Source: Deltaproteobacteria bacterium (lineage in GTDB: Bacteria > Desulfobacterota > Desulfobacteria > C00003060). Taken from it: 14,907 bases of DNA. The DNA lies in NCBI GenBank assembly GCA_030667105.1, contig DAOUWN010000013.1, positions 1-14,907 of the forward strand. Reading direction: 5' to 3'. The notes beneath the pieces are model-generated. The model did no database searches. It saw only the letters and a list, made by a program, of their open reading frames with translations, and was not told the origin of the DNA. Shown here piece after piece: positions 1 to 7,352 of this stretch; position 1 is the stretch's first letter; each line of letters begins with the position of its first letter. The position numbers and the translations under genes are program-made.

Positions 1-873
1 CCTCTGGACCAACTCTCCTATGAATCCAATATCGGCATTCTTCAAACAGTTTGCCGATCGAACCGAAAGCTCCAACTCCTCCACGCTCCGATAAAGGTTC
101 TCATTGAGAGGTTCTTCTTTCTCCTCCGGTTCTTCTGGTTCAGGCTCCGGCTCTTCATCAAAAGTAATAAAAACATTCATCTGTTCTTTGAGTATCTTTG
201 CCGCATATGCCGTTGCGTCTTCCGGCAGAACACTCCCGTCTGTCCACACCTCAAGAGTGAGCTTGTCATAATCGGTTCTCTGACCAACTCTGGCATTGCC
301 AACAACGTAATTGACCCGGCGAATGGGTGAAAAAACCGCATCTATCGGTATCGTGCCAATAGGCGCATTTTCCTCTTTATTCATCTCCGCAGGGACGTAA
401 CCCTTCCCCACCTTTACCGTCATGGTCATCTTCAGGTTGCCATCTTTGGATAAGGTCGCGATATGATGCTCGAGGTTCAGTATCTCAACGCCACCGTCAT
501 TTACTATATCTCCTGCCTTTACCGCTCCTTCTTCAGAGGCTTCCAGCCGAATTACCCGCGGGCTTGAATCTGACATTCGCAGTCGGACTTCCTTGAGGTT
601 CAATACGATCTCAGACACATCTTCCAGCACACCGGGTATTGCCGAGAACTCGTGCATAATATTGTCTATCTTTACTGAAACAATGGAGGCTCCATGAATT
701 GAAGAAAGGAGGATCCTACGAAGGGCATTTCCAATAGTAATGCCAAAGCCCCGCTCCAAAGGTTCACACACAAACTTGCCATAGGTTTTGCTGCTGGCGC
801 TGACCTCAACCCGCTCGGGCTTGATGAGTTCACGCCAGTTCATGTACATGACTTCATTCGATCCTGATGACAT
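1..873 (-). CDS. rpoA: RNA polymerase alpha subunit RpoA (3' end cut by window edge)
   Basis: Alpha subunit of RNA polymerase; the N-terminal domain dimerises and nucleates core assembly, and the C-terminal domain contacts UP elements and activators. The frame is open for 291 codons from ATG at 873 to position 1, so roughly the last 40-50 residues are missing. The conserved N-terminal core LERGFGITIGNALRRILLSS is at residues 39-58. An acidic Glu/Pro-rich linker spans about 238-262. The alpha-CTD begins at about 263 and includes SVRSANCLK, whose Arg (about 272) matches the DNA-contacting R265 of E. coli. The start at 873 is preferred over in-frame ATGs at 849 and 843 because CGGAG lies 8 nt upstream of it. 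It is the last gene seen in the alpha operon, 49 nt after rpsD; rplQ would be expected next, outside the window. Confidence 0.97.
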   Translation of the reverse strand, partial: MSSGSNEVMYMNWRELIKPERVEVSASSKTYGKFVCEPLERGFGITIGNALRRILLSSIHGASIVSVKIDNIMHEFSAIPGVLEDVSEIVLNLKEVRLRMSDSSPRVIRLEASEEGAVKAGDIVNDGGVEILNLEHHIATLSKDGNLKMTMTVKVGKGYVPAEMNKEENAPIGTIPIDAVFSPIRRVNYVVGNARVGQRTDYDKLTLEVWTDGSVLPEDATAYAAKILKEQMNVFITFDEEPEPEPEEPEEKEEPLNENLYRSVEELELSVRSANCLKNADIGFIGELVQR

Positions 874-922
874 AATCCAGTCTCCGATTTTGCAGTTTGT
901 ATTCCAATGTGACAAACTACAA

Positions 923-1552
923 CTATTTGGAATAAAGCTCTACGATCAACTGCTCCTGAATGGGCATAGTCAACTCGTCCCGGGTCGGGTGAGCTTTGAC
1001 CCTGCCCCTGAAACTGTCTTTTTCCATCTCTAGCCATCCCGGAATTCCACGCCGTACCACAGTATCCATGGCATCCTGGATAACCCCGATCTTTCGACTC
1101 TTTTCCCGGACATCCACAACGTCGCCTATCTTGACAATATAAGACGGAATATTCATCTTCTTTTCATTGACTGTGAAATGGCCATGACGAACCAACTGTC
1201 TGGCCTGCGTCCGCGAATTGGCAAAGCCTAAACGGTAGATCACATTGTCTAGCCGCCGCTCCAAAAGAAACAAAAGGTTTCCGCCGGTTACCCCGCGTTT
1301 TTGCTCCGCTTTCCTAAATGTCCGTCGAAACTGACCTTCCAGTACCCCGTACATCCGCTTGACCTTCTGCTTCTCCCGAAGCTGGATGCCGTAATCCGAA
1401 ATCTTGCGTCTGCGCGACTGCCCGTGCTGGCCAGGGGCATAACCTCTGCGGTCAAAGGCACACTTGTCAGAATAACACCTGTCTCCTTTCAGAAACATCT
1501 TCAGGTTCTCTCTACGGCATAGCCTGCAAACCGAACCGACATATCGTGCCAA
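923..1552 (-). CDS. rpsD: 30S ribosomal protein S4
   Basis: Primary 16S rRNA-binding protein that nucleates 30S assembly; in E. coli it also represses the alpha operon translationally. The product has 209 residues, full family length. C9-x2-C12 and C26-x4-C31 form the zinc-binding N-terminus of the C+ type of S4. The S4 RNA-binding domain lies at about 98-160 and begins at [20 protein letters not shown]. The start is TTG at 1552: the protein begins with the canonical MARYVG and AGGAGG sits 6 nt upstream. The stop is TAG, followed one codon later by a second in-frame TAG. It lies 13 nt after rpsK and 49 nt before rpoA. Confidence 0.97.
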   Translation of the reverse strand: MARYVGSVCRLCRRENLKMFLKGDRCYSDKCAFDRRGYAPGQHGQSRRRKISDYGIQLREKQKVKRMYGVLEGQFRRTFRKAEQKRGVTGGNLLFLLERRLDNVIYRLGFANSRTQARQLVRHGHFTVNEKKMNIPSYIVKIGDVVDVREKSRKIGVIQDAMDTVVRRGIPGWLEMEKDSFRGRVKAHPTRDELTMPIQEQLIVELYSK

Positions 1553-1558
1553 GGTTCT

Positions 1559-1564
1559 CCTCCT
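1559..1564 (-). promoter_or_regulatory. Shine-Dalgarno fixing the TTG start of rpsD
   Basis: AGGAGG on the minus strand, 6 nt before the TTG at 1552. It supports TTG as the real initiator, since no in-frame ATG exists near the conserved MARYVG N-terminus. Confidence 0.85.
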
Positions 1565-1565
1565 C

Positions 1566-1949
1566 TCACACTCTGCGGCGCTTGGGCGGCCGACATCCGT
1601 TATGTGGAATGGGTGTGACGTCTTTGATCATAACTACATTGAATCCGGCGGCCTGCAAGGAACGCAATGCCGCTTCCCGGCCGGCGCCCGGACCCTTCAC
1701 GTACACTTCAACATTTCTCATCCCGTGTTGCATGGCCTTCTTGGCCGCATCTTCGGCCGCAAGTTGGGCAGCAAAAGGGGTGCTTTTCCTGGAGCCCTTA
1801 AAACCCTGCCCTCCTGCACTGGACCACGCGACCACGTTGCCCGCCGGATCGGTGATGGTCACAATCGTGTTGTTGAAGGTAGACTGGATATGCGCTATCC
1901 CGTTCAAAACATGCTTCTTCTCTTTCTTTTTCCCAGAAGGTCTTGCCAT
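1566..1949 (-). CDS. rpsK: 30S ribosomal protein S11
   Basis: Small-subunit platform protein that, with S7, S18 and S21, lines the mRNA exit path. It has 127 residues, the usual length. The hallmark [11 protein letters not shown] tail at the C-terminus and [15 protein letters not shown] near residues 20-34 are intact. It starts with ATG at 1949 after a GGAGG that overlaps the end of rpsM (TAG-GAGG), with 19 nt between the two genes, so coupling to S13 translation is likely. The stop is TGA. rpsD follows after 13 nt. Confidence 0.98.
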   Translation of the reverse strand: MARPSGKKKEKKHVLNGIAHIQSTFNNTIVTITDPAGNVVAWSSAGGQGFKGSRKSTPFAAQLAAEDAAKKAMQHGMRNVEVYVKGPGAGREAALRSLQAAGFNVVMIKDVTPIPHNGCRPPKRRRV

Positions 1950-1968
1950 GATATCTGCTGCCCCCCTC

Positions 1969-2340
1969 CTATTTCTTTCTCTTTCCTACAACACTTCTTC
2001 GTGGTCCCTTCCGGGTCCTTGCGTTGGTACTGGTACGCTGCCCTCGGGCCGGCAATGATTTCCGGTGCCTGAGCCCTCGATAGCAACCCAGTTCCATGAG
2101 TCGCTTTATGTTCATGGAGACTTCCGTCCGAAGTTCCCCCTCAACCTTGTATTGGCTGTCAATGACTTTTCGGATGGCGCTAATCTGGTCTTCACCTAAC
2201 TGATCCGACTTTGTATCAAGGTCTATGCCGGCTTGGCTCAATATTTTTCCAGAAGTGCTGCGACCAATCCCGTAAATATAGGTCAGAGCTATTTCAATTC
2301 TCTTGTTCTTCGGTAAGTCAACACCTGCTATACGTGCCAA
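1969..2340 (-). CDS. rpsM: 30S ribosomal protein S13
   Basis: Head protein of the 30S subunit that contacts the P-site tRNA and forms intersubunit bridges with L5. It has 123 residues. The start [10 protein letters not shown], the motif [11 protein letters not shown] and the [20 protein letters not shown] block are all canonical, as is the basic C-terminal tail ending GKRKK. The initiator is TTG at 2340, the only start that gives the conserved N-terminus. The stop is TAG. First gene of the alpha operon block, separated from rpmJ by a 151-nt spacer that carries an inverted repeat. Confidence 0.97.
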   Translation of the reverse strand: MARIAGVDLPKNKRIEIALTYIYGIGRSTSGKILSQAGIDLDTKSDQLGEDQISAIRKVIDSQYKVEGELRTEVSMNIKRLMELGCYRGLRHRKSLPARGQRTSTNARTRKGPRRSVVGKRKK

Positions 2341-2348
2341 TATTCTGT

Positions 2349-2354
2349 CCCCCC
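2349..2354 (-). promoter_or_regulatory. Unusual G-run ribosome binding site of rpsM
   Basis: A run of six G on the minus strand lies 8 nt before the TTG start of rpsM and is the only purine-rich stretch at a suitable distance. It pairs less well with the anti-Shine-Dalgarno than the AGGAGG sites of its neighbours. A weak site with a TTG start may keep S13 initiation low or regulated; that is inference. Confidence 0.55.
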
Positions 2355-2399
2355 GCCAGTTTTGTTATTCGTTATTCGATTCACGGTTCATCAATGGAG

Positions 2400-2475
2400 T
2401 GCCTAAAGTTAAAGGAACAAAAACGGGTTTTCATAAACAGTTTTTTAAAGTCCGCAACTTTAGTTCACTTTAGGC
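2400..2475. repeat. Inverted repeat (foldback) in the rpmJ-rpsM spacer
   Basis: The plus-strand arm at 2401-2414 (GCCTAAAGTTAAAG) is complementary to 2458-2475 (CTTTAGTTCACTTTAGGC) over all 14 bases if a 4-nt bulge is allowed. About 43 nt of AT-rich sequence separates the arms. The right arm runs on into a second copy of CTTTAGG at 2478-2484. The rest of the spacer holds a tandem GTTATTC at 2364-2377. I see no convincing sigma-70 promoter or terminator. It may be a degenerate mobile foldback element; a role as leader for the alpha operon is possible but unproven. Confidence 0.6.
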
Positions 2476-2491
2476 GCTTTAGGTCACTTGC

Positions 2492-2605
2492 TTACCCTTG
2501 CCTTTGCTTATGCCTTTTGTTCTCGCAAATGACTCTCACCGTCCCCTTGCGGCGAACAATCTTGCACTTATTGCACATCCTCTTTACCGATGCCCTTACT
2601 TTCAT
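2492..2605 (-). CDS. rpmJ: 50S ribosomal protein L36
   Basis: Smallest 50S protein, binding 23S rRNA near the L7/L12 stalk base. It has 37 residues, beginning [15 protein letters not shown] and ending NKRHKQRQG. The zinc ligands C11, C14, C27 and H32 of the C+ form are all present. ATG at 2605 is preceded by AAGGA at 6 nt. The stop is TAA. It follows map after only 17 nt, leaving no room for the infA gene often found here. It closes the spc block before the alpha operon genes. Confidence 0.96.
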   Translation of the reverse strand: MKVRASVKRMCNKCKIVRRKGTVRVICENKRHKQRQG

Positions 2606-2622
2606 TGTCTTTCCTTATGTTA

Positions 2623-3387
2623 TCAGGACCCTCCCGCCCCATCCGTGACACTCAGGATGACCGGTCCGTTTTCCGTAATAGCAATACTATGTTCAAAATG
2701 GGCTGACAGGCTGCCATCTTTCGTCACAGCCGTCCAGCCGTCTTCCAGGGTTTCGACCTCGTACCCTCCAGAATTCACCATAGGTTCAATGGCAAACACC
2801 ATACCTGGTTTCAGGCGGATGCCTCTGCCCGGTTCCCCGTAATTTGGTATCTGAGGGTCCTCATGCAGGTTTTTCCCTATGCCGTGTCCCACGAATTTCC
2901 GAACAACAGAAAGTCCAGCCCCCTCTACGTGCTTTTGAATGGCATGGGAGATATCAGACAATCGATTACCCGCCTCTGTCTGCTCAATTCCCAAAAAAAG
3001 GGCTTCTCTTGTAATTTCCATGAGATGCTCGGCGCTTTTCGAGATCTTGCCCACAGGGACAGTGATGGCCGCATCACCATAATAGCCATCATAGCAAATG
3101 CCAAAATCCATGCTCAGGATGTCCCCCTCCTTCAGAGGACGTTTGCACGGAAATCCGTGAACTACTTGCTCGTTCACGGATGCACACAGACTGAATGGAT
3201 ACCCCCTATATCCCTTAAAAGCAGGCGTGGCTTTTCTCTTTGTGGCCAATTCCTCGGACATCCTGTCCAGGGTTAACGTGTCAATCCCAGGAGCAACTTT
3301 TTCCTTCAGTATCTCAAGTATCTCTGCAACCATTTGGTTGCTGCTGCGGATTTTGTCAATCTCCCTTGGAGATTTCAAGATAACCAT
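2623..3387 (-). CDS. map: Methionine aminopeptidase, type I
   Basis: Cytosolic metalloprotease that removes the initiator Met from nascent chains. It has 254 residues, usual for type Ia without an N-terminal extension. The five metal ligands are visible: D94 (SMDFG), D105 (YGDAA), H168 (VGHGIG), E201 (AIEPM) and E232 (HFEHS). H77 in VVHG is the substrate-positioning histidine. ATG at 3387 comes 1 nt after the secY stop (TGA-A-ATG), so translation is almost certainly coupled to SecY. The stop is TGA. adk, which lies between secY and map in many bacteria, is absent here. Confidence 0.97.
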   Translation of the reverse strand: MVILKSPREIDKIRSSNQMVAEILEILKEKVAPGIDTLTLDRMSEELATKRKATPAFKGYRGYPFSLCASVNEQVVHGFPCKRPLKEGDILSMDFGICYDGYYGDAAITVPVGKISKSAEHLMEITREALFLGIEQTEAGNRLSDISHAIQKHVEGAGLSVVRKFVGHGIGKNLHEDPQIPNYGEPGRGIRLKPGMVFAIEPMVNSGGYEVETLEDGWTAVTKDGSLSAHFEHSIAITENGPVILSVTDGAGGS

Positions 3388-3388
3388 T

Positions 3389-4699
3389 TCAACGGCGACC
3401 TTTGAACGGCCCTCCTTTCTTCATGAAGCCTTCGTAATGTCGAGCCAGCATGTGGCTTTCCATCTGGCTGACGGTGTCTATGGCGACTCCCACTACAATC
3501 AGAAGGGCCGTGCCGCCAAAGTAGAAGGGCACATTGAACCTGGAAATCAGCAGGGTCGGCAGCACGCAAACGGCCGATACGTACAGAGCTCCGCCAAAGG
3601 TAATGCGTGTGAGCACTCGGTCAATATAGTCCGCCGTACGCTTGCCGGGCCTGATGCCGGGGATATAGCCGCCGTACTTTTTCATGTTATCGGCCACATC
3701 AACGGGATTGAAAGTGACTGCCGTATAAAAAAAGCAAAAGAATATGATGAACGCAACGTAAATGAGGTTATATATAATGCTGTCGGGTGTCATGGCCTGA
3801 GCGGCGCTCTGAACCCACGGCACCTTGACAAAACTGGCGATCGTGGCGGGAAACATAATAATAGATGAAGCAAAAATGGGAGGAATGACGCCTGACGTGT
3901 TGATTTTAAGGGGTAGATGGGTGCTCTGCCCCCCGTACATCTTTCGGCCAACGATCCGTTTAGCATATTGCACTGGAATACGCCGCTGGCCGCGTTCCAC
4001 AAATATGATAAATCCTACAACAGCCACCATTACTACCAACAGTATCAAGACCAAAAAAACGCCTATCTCCCCCGTTCTCATCAAACGAAAGGTGTTGCTA
4101 ACTGCGTTTGGCATACGAGCTACAATCCCTGCAAATATGATCAAGGAAATCCCGTTGCCAATCCCGCGTTCAGTGATTTGCTCACCAAGCCACATAATAA
4201 AGGCCGTGCCGGCAGTAAGTGTAATCACTGTTATCAATCTAAAACTCCATCCAGGATGGGCCACGATCGTGGCCGCACCCGGCACACTCATCCTCTCAAG
4301 CCCGACAGCGATGCCAAACCCCTGGATGATACTCAGGAAAACTGTGCCGTAACGTGTGTATTGAGTAATTTTTTTTCGGCCGGCTTCCCCTTCCTTAGAA
4401 AGTCGTTCAAGATGAGGAACAACCACGGTGAGAAGCTGCAAAATGATGGATGCGCTGATATAAGGCATAATCCCCAGGGCAAATACAGAAAGCCTTTCCA
4501 GAGCGCCACCGGAGAACATGTCAAACATCCCCAACAGGGTCCCTTTGGCACGGGCGAAAAACGAAGCAAGGGCATCTCCGTCGATACCGGGTGTTGGCAC
4601 GGCACAGCCAATGCGATACACCATCAAGAGTGCAAACGTATAGAGAACCCGCTTCTTTAGTTCCGGTATCTTGAATATATTCTGAAAACCACCTACCAT
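3389..4699 (-). CDS. secY: Protein translocase subunit SecY
   Basis: Channel subunit of the SecYEG translocon in the inner membrane. It has 436 residues, typical length, with hydrophobic segments consistent with ten membrane helices. TM1 is at about 18-36. TM2 carries the SecY signature [16 protein letters not shown] at 75-90. [14 protein letters not shown] is at 177-190. The cytosolic loop [20 protein letters not shown] is at 331-350, and TM10 is at about 395-410. ATG at 4699 lies 1 nt after the rplO stop (TGA-C-ATG); its own Shine-Dalgarno is poor, suggesting coupling to L15. The stop is TGA. Confidence 0.98.
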   Translation of the reverse strand: MVGGFQNIFKIPELKKRVLYTFALLMVYRIGCAVPTPGIDGDALASFFARAKGTLLGMFDMFSGGALERLSVFALGIMPYISASIILQLLTVVVPHLERLSKEGEAGRKKITQYTRYGTVFLSIIQGFGIAVGLERMSVPGAATIVAHPGWSFRLITVITLTAGTAFIMWLGEQITERGIGNGISLIIFAGIVARMPNAVSNTFRLMRTGEIGVFLVLILLVVMVAVVGFIIFVERGQRRIPVQYAKRIVGRKMYGGQSTHLPLKINTSGVIPPIFASSIIMFPATIASFVKVPWVQSAAQAMTPDSIIYNLIYVAFIIFFCFFYTAVTFNPVDVADNMKKYGGYIPGIRPGKRTADYIDRVLTRITFGGALYVSAVCVLPTLLISRFNVPFYFGGTALLIVVGVAIDTVSQMESHMLARHYEGFMKKGGPFKGRR

Positions 4700-4700
4700 G

Positions 4701-5141
4701 TCACACCAGTTCTACCTGCCCACCAGCAGCTTCAATGCTGGCCTGCGCTGACTTGCTACAACGGTTCACCCTGATAACCAGGGGGTAGTCAATGGCGCCG
4801 TGACCTAACAGTTTCACTCCGTCTCGCTTTCGTGCAACAAGCCCAGCGTCCGCCAGGGCCGCCCCGTCTACCACTGATCCCTTGTCAAAACGCCCCAGGT
4901 CCCTCACGTTAACAACAGCATATTGTTTCTTAAAAATGTTGGTAAAGCCACGCTTCGGCAAACGGCGCTGCAGTGGCATCTGGCCACCTTCAAATCCGGG
5001 CCTGATGTTCCCGCCAGAACGGCTCTTCTGCCCATTTGAACCGCGTCCGGCAGTCTTGCCATTCCCAGAACCGAGTCCTCGGCCAACGCGTTTGGCTGAC
5101 CTCCGGGCTCCTTTCGGAGGCGACAGTTCATGGAGTTTCAT
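4701..5141 (-). CDS. rplO: 50S ribosomal protein L15
   Basis: Late-assembly 50S protein that binds 23S rRNA. It has 146 residues from ATG at 5141, beginning [20 protein letters not shown]. The glycine/arginine-rich N-terminal arm ([37 protein letters not shown]) is typical. A longer frame from 5156 exists, but its first five residues (MRRSR) are foreign to the family, while GAGGAG sits 7 nt before 5141. The first 14 nt overlap the end of rpmD in another frame, so the two are coupled. The stop is TGA, 1 nt before secY. Confidence 0.96.
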   Translation of the reverse strand: MKLHELSPPKGARRSAKRVGRGLGSGNGKTAGRGSNGQKSRSGGNIRPGFEGGQMPLQRRLPKRGFTNIFKKQYAVVNVRDLGRFDKGSVVDGAALADAGLVARKRDGVKLLGHGAIDYPLVIRVNRCSKSAQASIEAAGGQVELV

Positions 5142-5325
5142 TCGAGATCTCCTCAACCTCTAGTAGATGGGGCACCTTTCGAATCATTCCCTTGATGCAA
5201 GGGGTATCCTTCAAAATAACCGTGCTATTTAACTTCCTCAAACCCAGACTTCGAACAGTCAGCCGGTGCTTCTCCGGTCTTCCTATGAGACTTTTTTTCA
5301 GCGTAATCCTAAGTGCTTCAGACAT
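5128..5325 (-). CDS. rpmD: 50S ribosomal protein L30
   Basis: Small 23S rRNA-binding 50S protein. It has 65 residues from ATG at 5325 ([20 protein letters not shown]), slightly longer than the 59 of E. coli because of a C-terminal extension (about [11 protein letters not shown]). The L30 signature [17 protein letters not shown] is followed by [12 protein letters not shown]. An in-frame ATG two codons upstream (5331) is only 2 nt from AAGGA, too close, while 5325 is 8 nt from it. The 3' end overlaps rplO by 14 nt and carries its Shine-Dalgarno. Confidence 0.93.
   Translation of the reverse strand: MSEALRITLKKSLIGRPEKHRLTVRSLGLRKLNSTVILKDTPCIKGMIRKVPHLLEVEEISNETP
5149..5154 (-). promoter_or_regulatory. 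Shine-Dalgarno of rplO, inside rpmD
   Basis: GAGGAG on the minus strand, 7 nt before the ATG at 5141. It lies within the last codons of rpmD, and decides between the 5141 and 5156 starts of L15. Confidence 0.8.
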
Positions 5326-5358
5326 GAACATTTTCCTTGATAGAATCGCTACGCGATT

Positions 5359-5853
5359 TTATATCTCGCCAGGCTGCTTGCCACGCCAAGCCGCAATCGT
5401 TTCACGGCTCCGTAGTTGAAACAAGCCATCAAGCGTGGCCTTGACCAAGTTGTGGGGGTTGTGAGACCTCATACACTTTGTCAGGATATTCTGCACGCCA
5501 GCGGCCTCCAATACAGCGCGCACCGCGCCGCCGGCAATGACACCAGTGCCTTGGGAGGCAGGCTTTAGAAGCACCCGCCCAGCGCCATATTTGCCTATGA
5601 CCTCATAGGGGATGGTACGGTTCACCAACGCCACCTGGGTCATGTTCTTCTTAGCGCGTTCGACCCCTTTGCGAATGGCCTCAGGCACCTCGTTGGCCTT
5701 GCCCAAGCCGCATCCCACTTTGCCGTTGCCATCACCGACGACAACCACAGCGCTAAAACTAAACCGACGCCCCCCTTTGACCACCTTGGCTGTCCGGCTT
5801 ATATGAACGACCTTGTCTATTAGCTGAATCTCGTCTGTCTCTTGACCTATCAA
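5359..5853 (-). CDS. rpsE: 30S ribosomal protein S5
   Basis: 30S protein at the mRNA entry channel, involved in decoding fidelity and mRNA unwinding. It has 164 residues. The N-terminal double-stranded-RNA-binding-like domain contains [18 protein letters not shown] at about 24-41; the K-G-G loop is where spectinomycin resistance changes arise. The C-terminal domain contains [17 protein letters not shown] and [14 protein letters not shown]. Initiation is at TTG 5853, 7 nt from a perfect AGGAGG; no ATG is available at the N-terminus. The stop is TAA. It lies 28 nt after rplR and 33 nt before rpmD. Confidence 0.96.
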   Translation of the reverse strand: MIGQETDEIQLIDKVVHISRTAKVVKGGRRFSFSAVVVVGDGNGKVGCGLGKANEVPEAIRKGVERAKKNMTQVALVNRTIPYEVIGKYGAGRVLLKPASQGTGVIAGGAVRAVLEAAGVQNILTKCMRSHNPHNLVKATLDGLFQLRSRETIAAWRGKQPGEI

Positions 5854-5860
5854 TCGTTCT

Positions 5861-5866
5861 CCTCCT
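5861..5866 (-). promoter_or_regulatory. Shine-Dalgarno fixing the TTG start of rpsE
   Basis: AGGAGG on the minus strand, 7 nt before TTG at 5853. The strength of this site offsets the weak initiation codon. Confidence 0.85.
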
Positions 5867-5881
5867 TGTTAAGGGCAAACC

Positions 5882-6250
5882 TTAAAAATCAAGACCTTGT
5901 TTACGAGCCCCTGTCGCAAGAGCACGCACTCGACCGTGAAACAGAAAACCATTCCGGTCAAAAACCACTTTAGACACCCCTTTTTCCATTGCCCTCTGTG
6001 CAACGAGCCTGCCCACAAATTCTGCTGCCTCTACTTTGCTTCCAAACGGGGAATGCTGGCGCGCCTCTTTCTCAAAGGTAGAAGCTGCAGCCACTGCATG
6101 ACCAGTCGTATCAACAACAACTTGAGCATACATGTGACGTGCGCTCCTGAAAACCGTAAGTCTCGGTCGATCCTCTGTGCCAAAGACGGTTTTCCGCACA
6201 TGTTTTTTTCGTTTCAAACGCGCTTCTTTCTTTTTGCTTAATGCCCCCAT
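5882..6250 (-). CDS. rplR: 50S ribosomal protein L18
   Basis: Binds 5S rRNA and, with L5, brings it into the central protuberance of the 50S subunit. It has 122 residues, full length: a basic N-terminal arm (KKKEARLKRKKHVRKTVFGT), then RPRLTVFRSARHMYAQVVVD, and the C-terminal VVFDRNGFLFHGRVRALATG. ATG at 6250 is preceded by TTAGGAGAAAG. The stop is TAA. Upstream on the minus strand lies the longest spacer of the window (323 nt to rplF), an unusual break in a normally tight gene pair. Confidence 0.97.
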   Translation of the reverse strand: MGALSKKKEARLKRKKHVRKTVFGTEDRPRLTVFRSARHMYAQVVVDTTGHAVAAASTFEKEARQHSPFGSKVEAAEFVGRLVAQRAMEKGVSKVVFDRNGFLFHGRVRALATGARKQGLDF

Positions 6251-6573
6251 GGGCTCTTTCTCCTAATACGATTTAGTTAGCTTCGCTCACTTATCTTCAA
6301 TCAGCCTTATTGTTTTCTTACCCGTATGGAAATCCGAATATCTAAGCACGAAATTCGAAACAATACCAAATGATGAAAATCCAAATGACAAAAACGTTCT
6401 CGTGGCCGAGCCTATCCTGAAAACCTTATCCTTAATATGTTTGGGACTTTTGGACATTAGAATTTGTTTCGAATTTCGGTATTCGAATTTCGAATTTATC
6501 CTCTTTATCAAAACCCTCAGAACGGCCCAGCCTTTTCAATAGTCACTCCGCCAACCATGGGGTCGATTAACCA
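6251..6573. other. 323-nt spacer between rplF and rplR, filled by a foldback repeat
   Basis: This is the longest gap in the window, in a place where rplF and rplR are normally adjacent. It encodes no recognisable protein. A 74-codon minus-strand frame at 6287-6511 translates the inverted repeat itself and is not a gene. The centre is the inverted repeat described at 6328-6497; the flanks (6251-6327 and 6498-6573) are AT-rich without clear signals. Confidence 0.75.
6328..6497. repeat. Foldback (MITE-like) repeat between rplF and rplR
   Basis: The left arm at 6328-6361 and the right arm from 6466 to about 6497 are inverted copies. GTTTCGAATTTCG matches perfectly over 13 bases. Then, after a 7-nt gap in one arm, ATATTCGGATTTC pairs with GTATTCGAATTTC with two mismatches. 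The interior is about 100 nt. The right arm contains tandem ATTCGAATTTCGAATTT. The pseudo-peptide NSKFEYRNSKQI / FGIVSNFVLRYSDF read from it is a pattern I recall from intergenic repeats in many Desulfobacterota genomes (recollection, not checked). No transposase is present, so any mobility would have to be in trans. Confidence 0.7.
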
Positions 6574-7110
6574 TTATTTGGCGCCAGACTTGCCCACTTT
6601 ACGTCTAATGCGCTCTTCGACGTACTTGATTCCCTTGCCTTTGTACGGCTCGGGCTTTCTAAAACCCCTAATGGTTGCAGCCGTCGTTCCAAGCAGCTCC
6701 TTGTCGATACCTCTCAGAACTACTCTGTTCTTGTCGACCGAGGCCGTTATGCCGTCAGGAAGTTTGTAAACAACAGGATGAGAATATCCCACTGCAAACG
6801 TCAAAACATTCGACTTCAAATCAACGCGGTATCCCACACCAATGAGTTCCAAGACGCGTTCAAATCCTTGAGTAACGCCCCAGATCATGTTCGCCACCAG
6901 AGTACGAGTCAATCCCTGGATGGCCGAGGCTTTCTTGTCTTCGCCAGACACGATGACATTGACAAGACCATCCTCAATGTTCAGTTCTGCATCGCCATGT
7001 ATCAGACGAGACAAATCCCCTTTCGGCCCATTCACGGTGAGGTTCCGGCCCTCACAGGAGACGGTCACGCTATCGGGTAAGGGAACTGGTCGCTTTCCCA
7101 CTCGTGACAT
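6574..7110 (-). CDS. rplF: 50S ribosomal protein L6
   Basis: 50S protein near the factor-binding site, contacting the sarcin-ricin region. It has 178 residues from ATG at 7110 (MSRVGKRPVPLPDSVTVS), usual length. Two repeated L6 domains are present: NLTVNGPKGDLSR in the first and VVLRGIDKELLGTTAATIR in the second. The C-terminal L6 signature PEPYKGKGIKYVEERIRRK is intact. The frame is open upstream to a TTG at 7143, but those 11 codons are unlike the family; AAGGA lies 10 nt before 7110. The stop is TAA. Both flanking spacers (240 nt and 323 nt) carry inverted repeats. Confidence 0.96.
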   Translation of the reverse strand: MSRVGKRPVPLPDSVTVSCEGRNLTVNGPKGDLSRLIHGDAELNIEDGLVNVIVSGEDKKASAIQGLTRTLVANMIWGVTQGFERVLELIGVGYRVDLKSNVLTFAVGYSHPVVYKLPDGITASVDKNRVVLRGIDKELLGTTAATIRGFRKPEPYKGKGIKYVEERIRRKVGKSGAK

Positions 7111-7142
7111 TATCGGTACATCCTTTCTTTCCTGATTCGTCA

Positions 7143-7352
7143 AGGGTTAGGGTTGCGTCCGCCTCAGGCGGATTTCGGTGCTCGGGTTACGTCAAACCGT
7201 CGTGAAGAATGACACAACCGATACCCGTAGGACGTAACGAGCAGCGTGACCGATAAACCATAGACGTTAACTTGAGTACAACAGAGACTTCTCTACCAAA
7301 AAAAAGACGAATTCCATGACTAACGGACTAAATCCCAGGCAACCCCTAACCT
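7143..7352. repeat. About 210-bp foldback element with terminal inverted repeats, rpsH-rplF spacer
   Basis: The ends 7143-7156 (AGGGTTAGGGTTGC) and 7339-7352 are inverted copies of 14 nt that match except for one shifted G. A nested pair, GCTCGGGTTACGTC at 7180-7193 and GACGTAACGAGC at 7231-7242, is complementary apart from a 2-nt bulge. A perfect 6-bp hairpin (TCCGCC-TCA-GGCGGA) sits at 7158-7172. The right end touches the rpsH stop codon. The architecture resembles a non-autonomous miniature element; no target duplication is obvious and no transposase is encoded. Confidence 0.55.

Noticed and set aside
1546..2058. Plus-strand open frame of 170 codons opposite rpsK and rpsM
   Set aside because: It spans two real genes on the other strand and resembles nothing; a shadow frame.
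3917..4660. Plus-strand open frame of 247 codons opposite secY
   Set aside because: It lies wholly antisense to an intact SecY gene, has no family resemblance, no ribosome binding site and a composition that follows the codon structure of secY.
6287..6511. Minus-strand open frame of 74 codons between rplF and rplR
   Set aside because: Its translation (NSKFEYRNSK and FGIVSNFVLRYSDF) is the two arms of the inverted repeat read as protein; it is repeat-derived, not a gene.
7298..7305. Run of eight T (minus strand) after rpsH as an intrinsic terminator
   Set aside because: No stable GC-rich stem directly precedes the run; termination here would also cut off essential downstream genes unless a new promoter existed, and none is evident.
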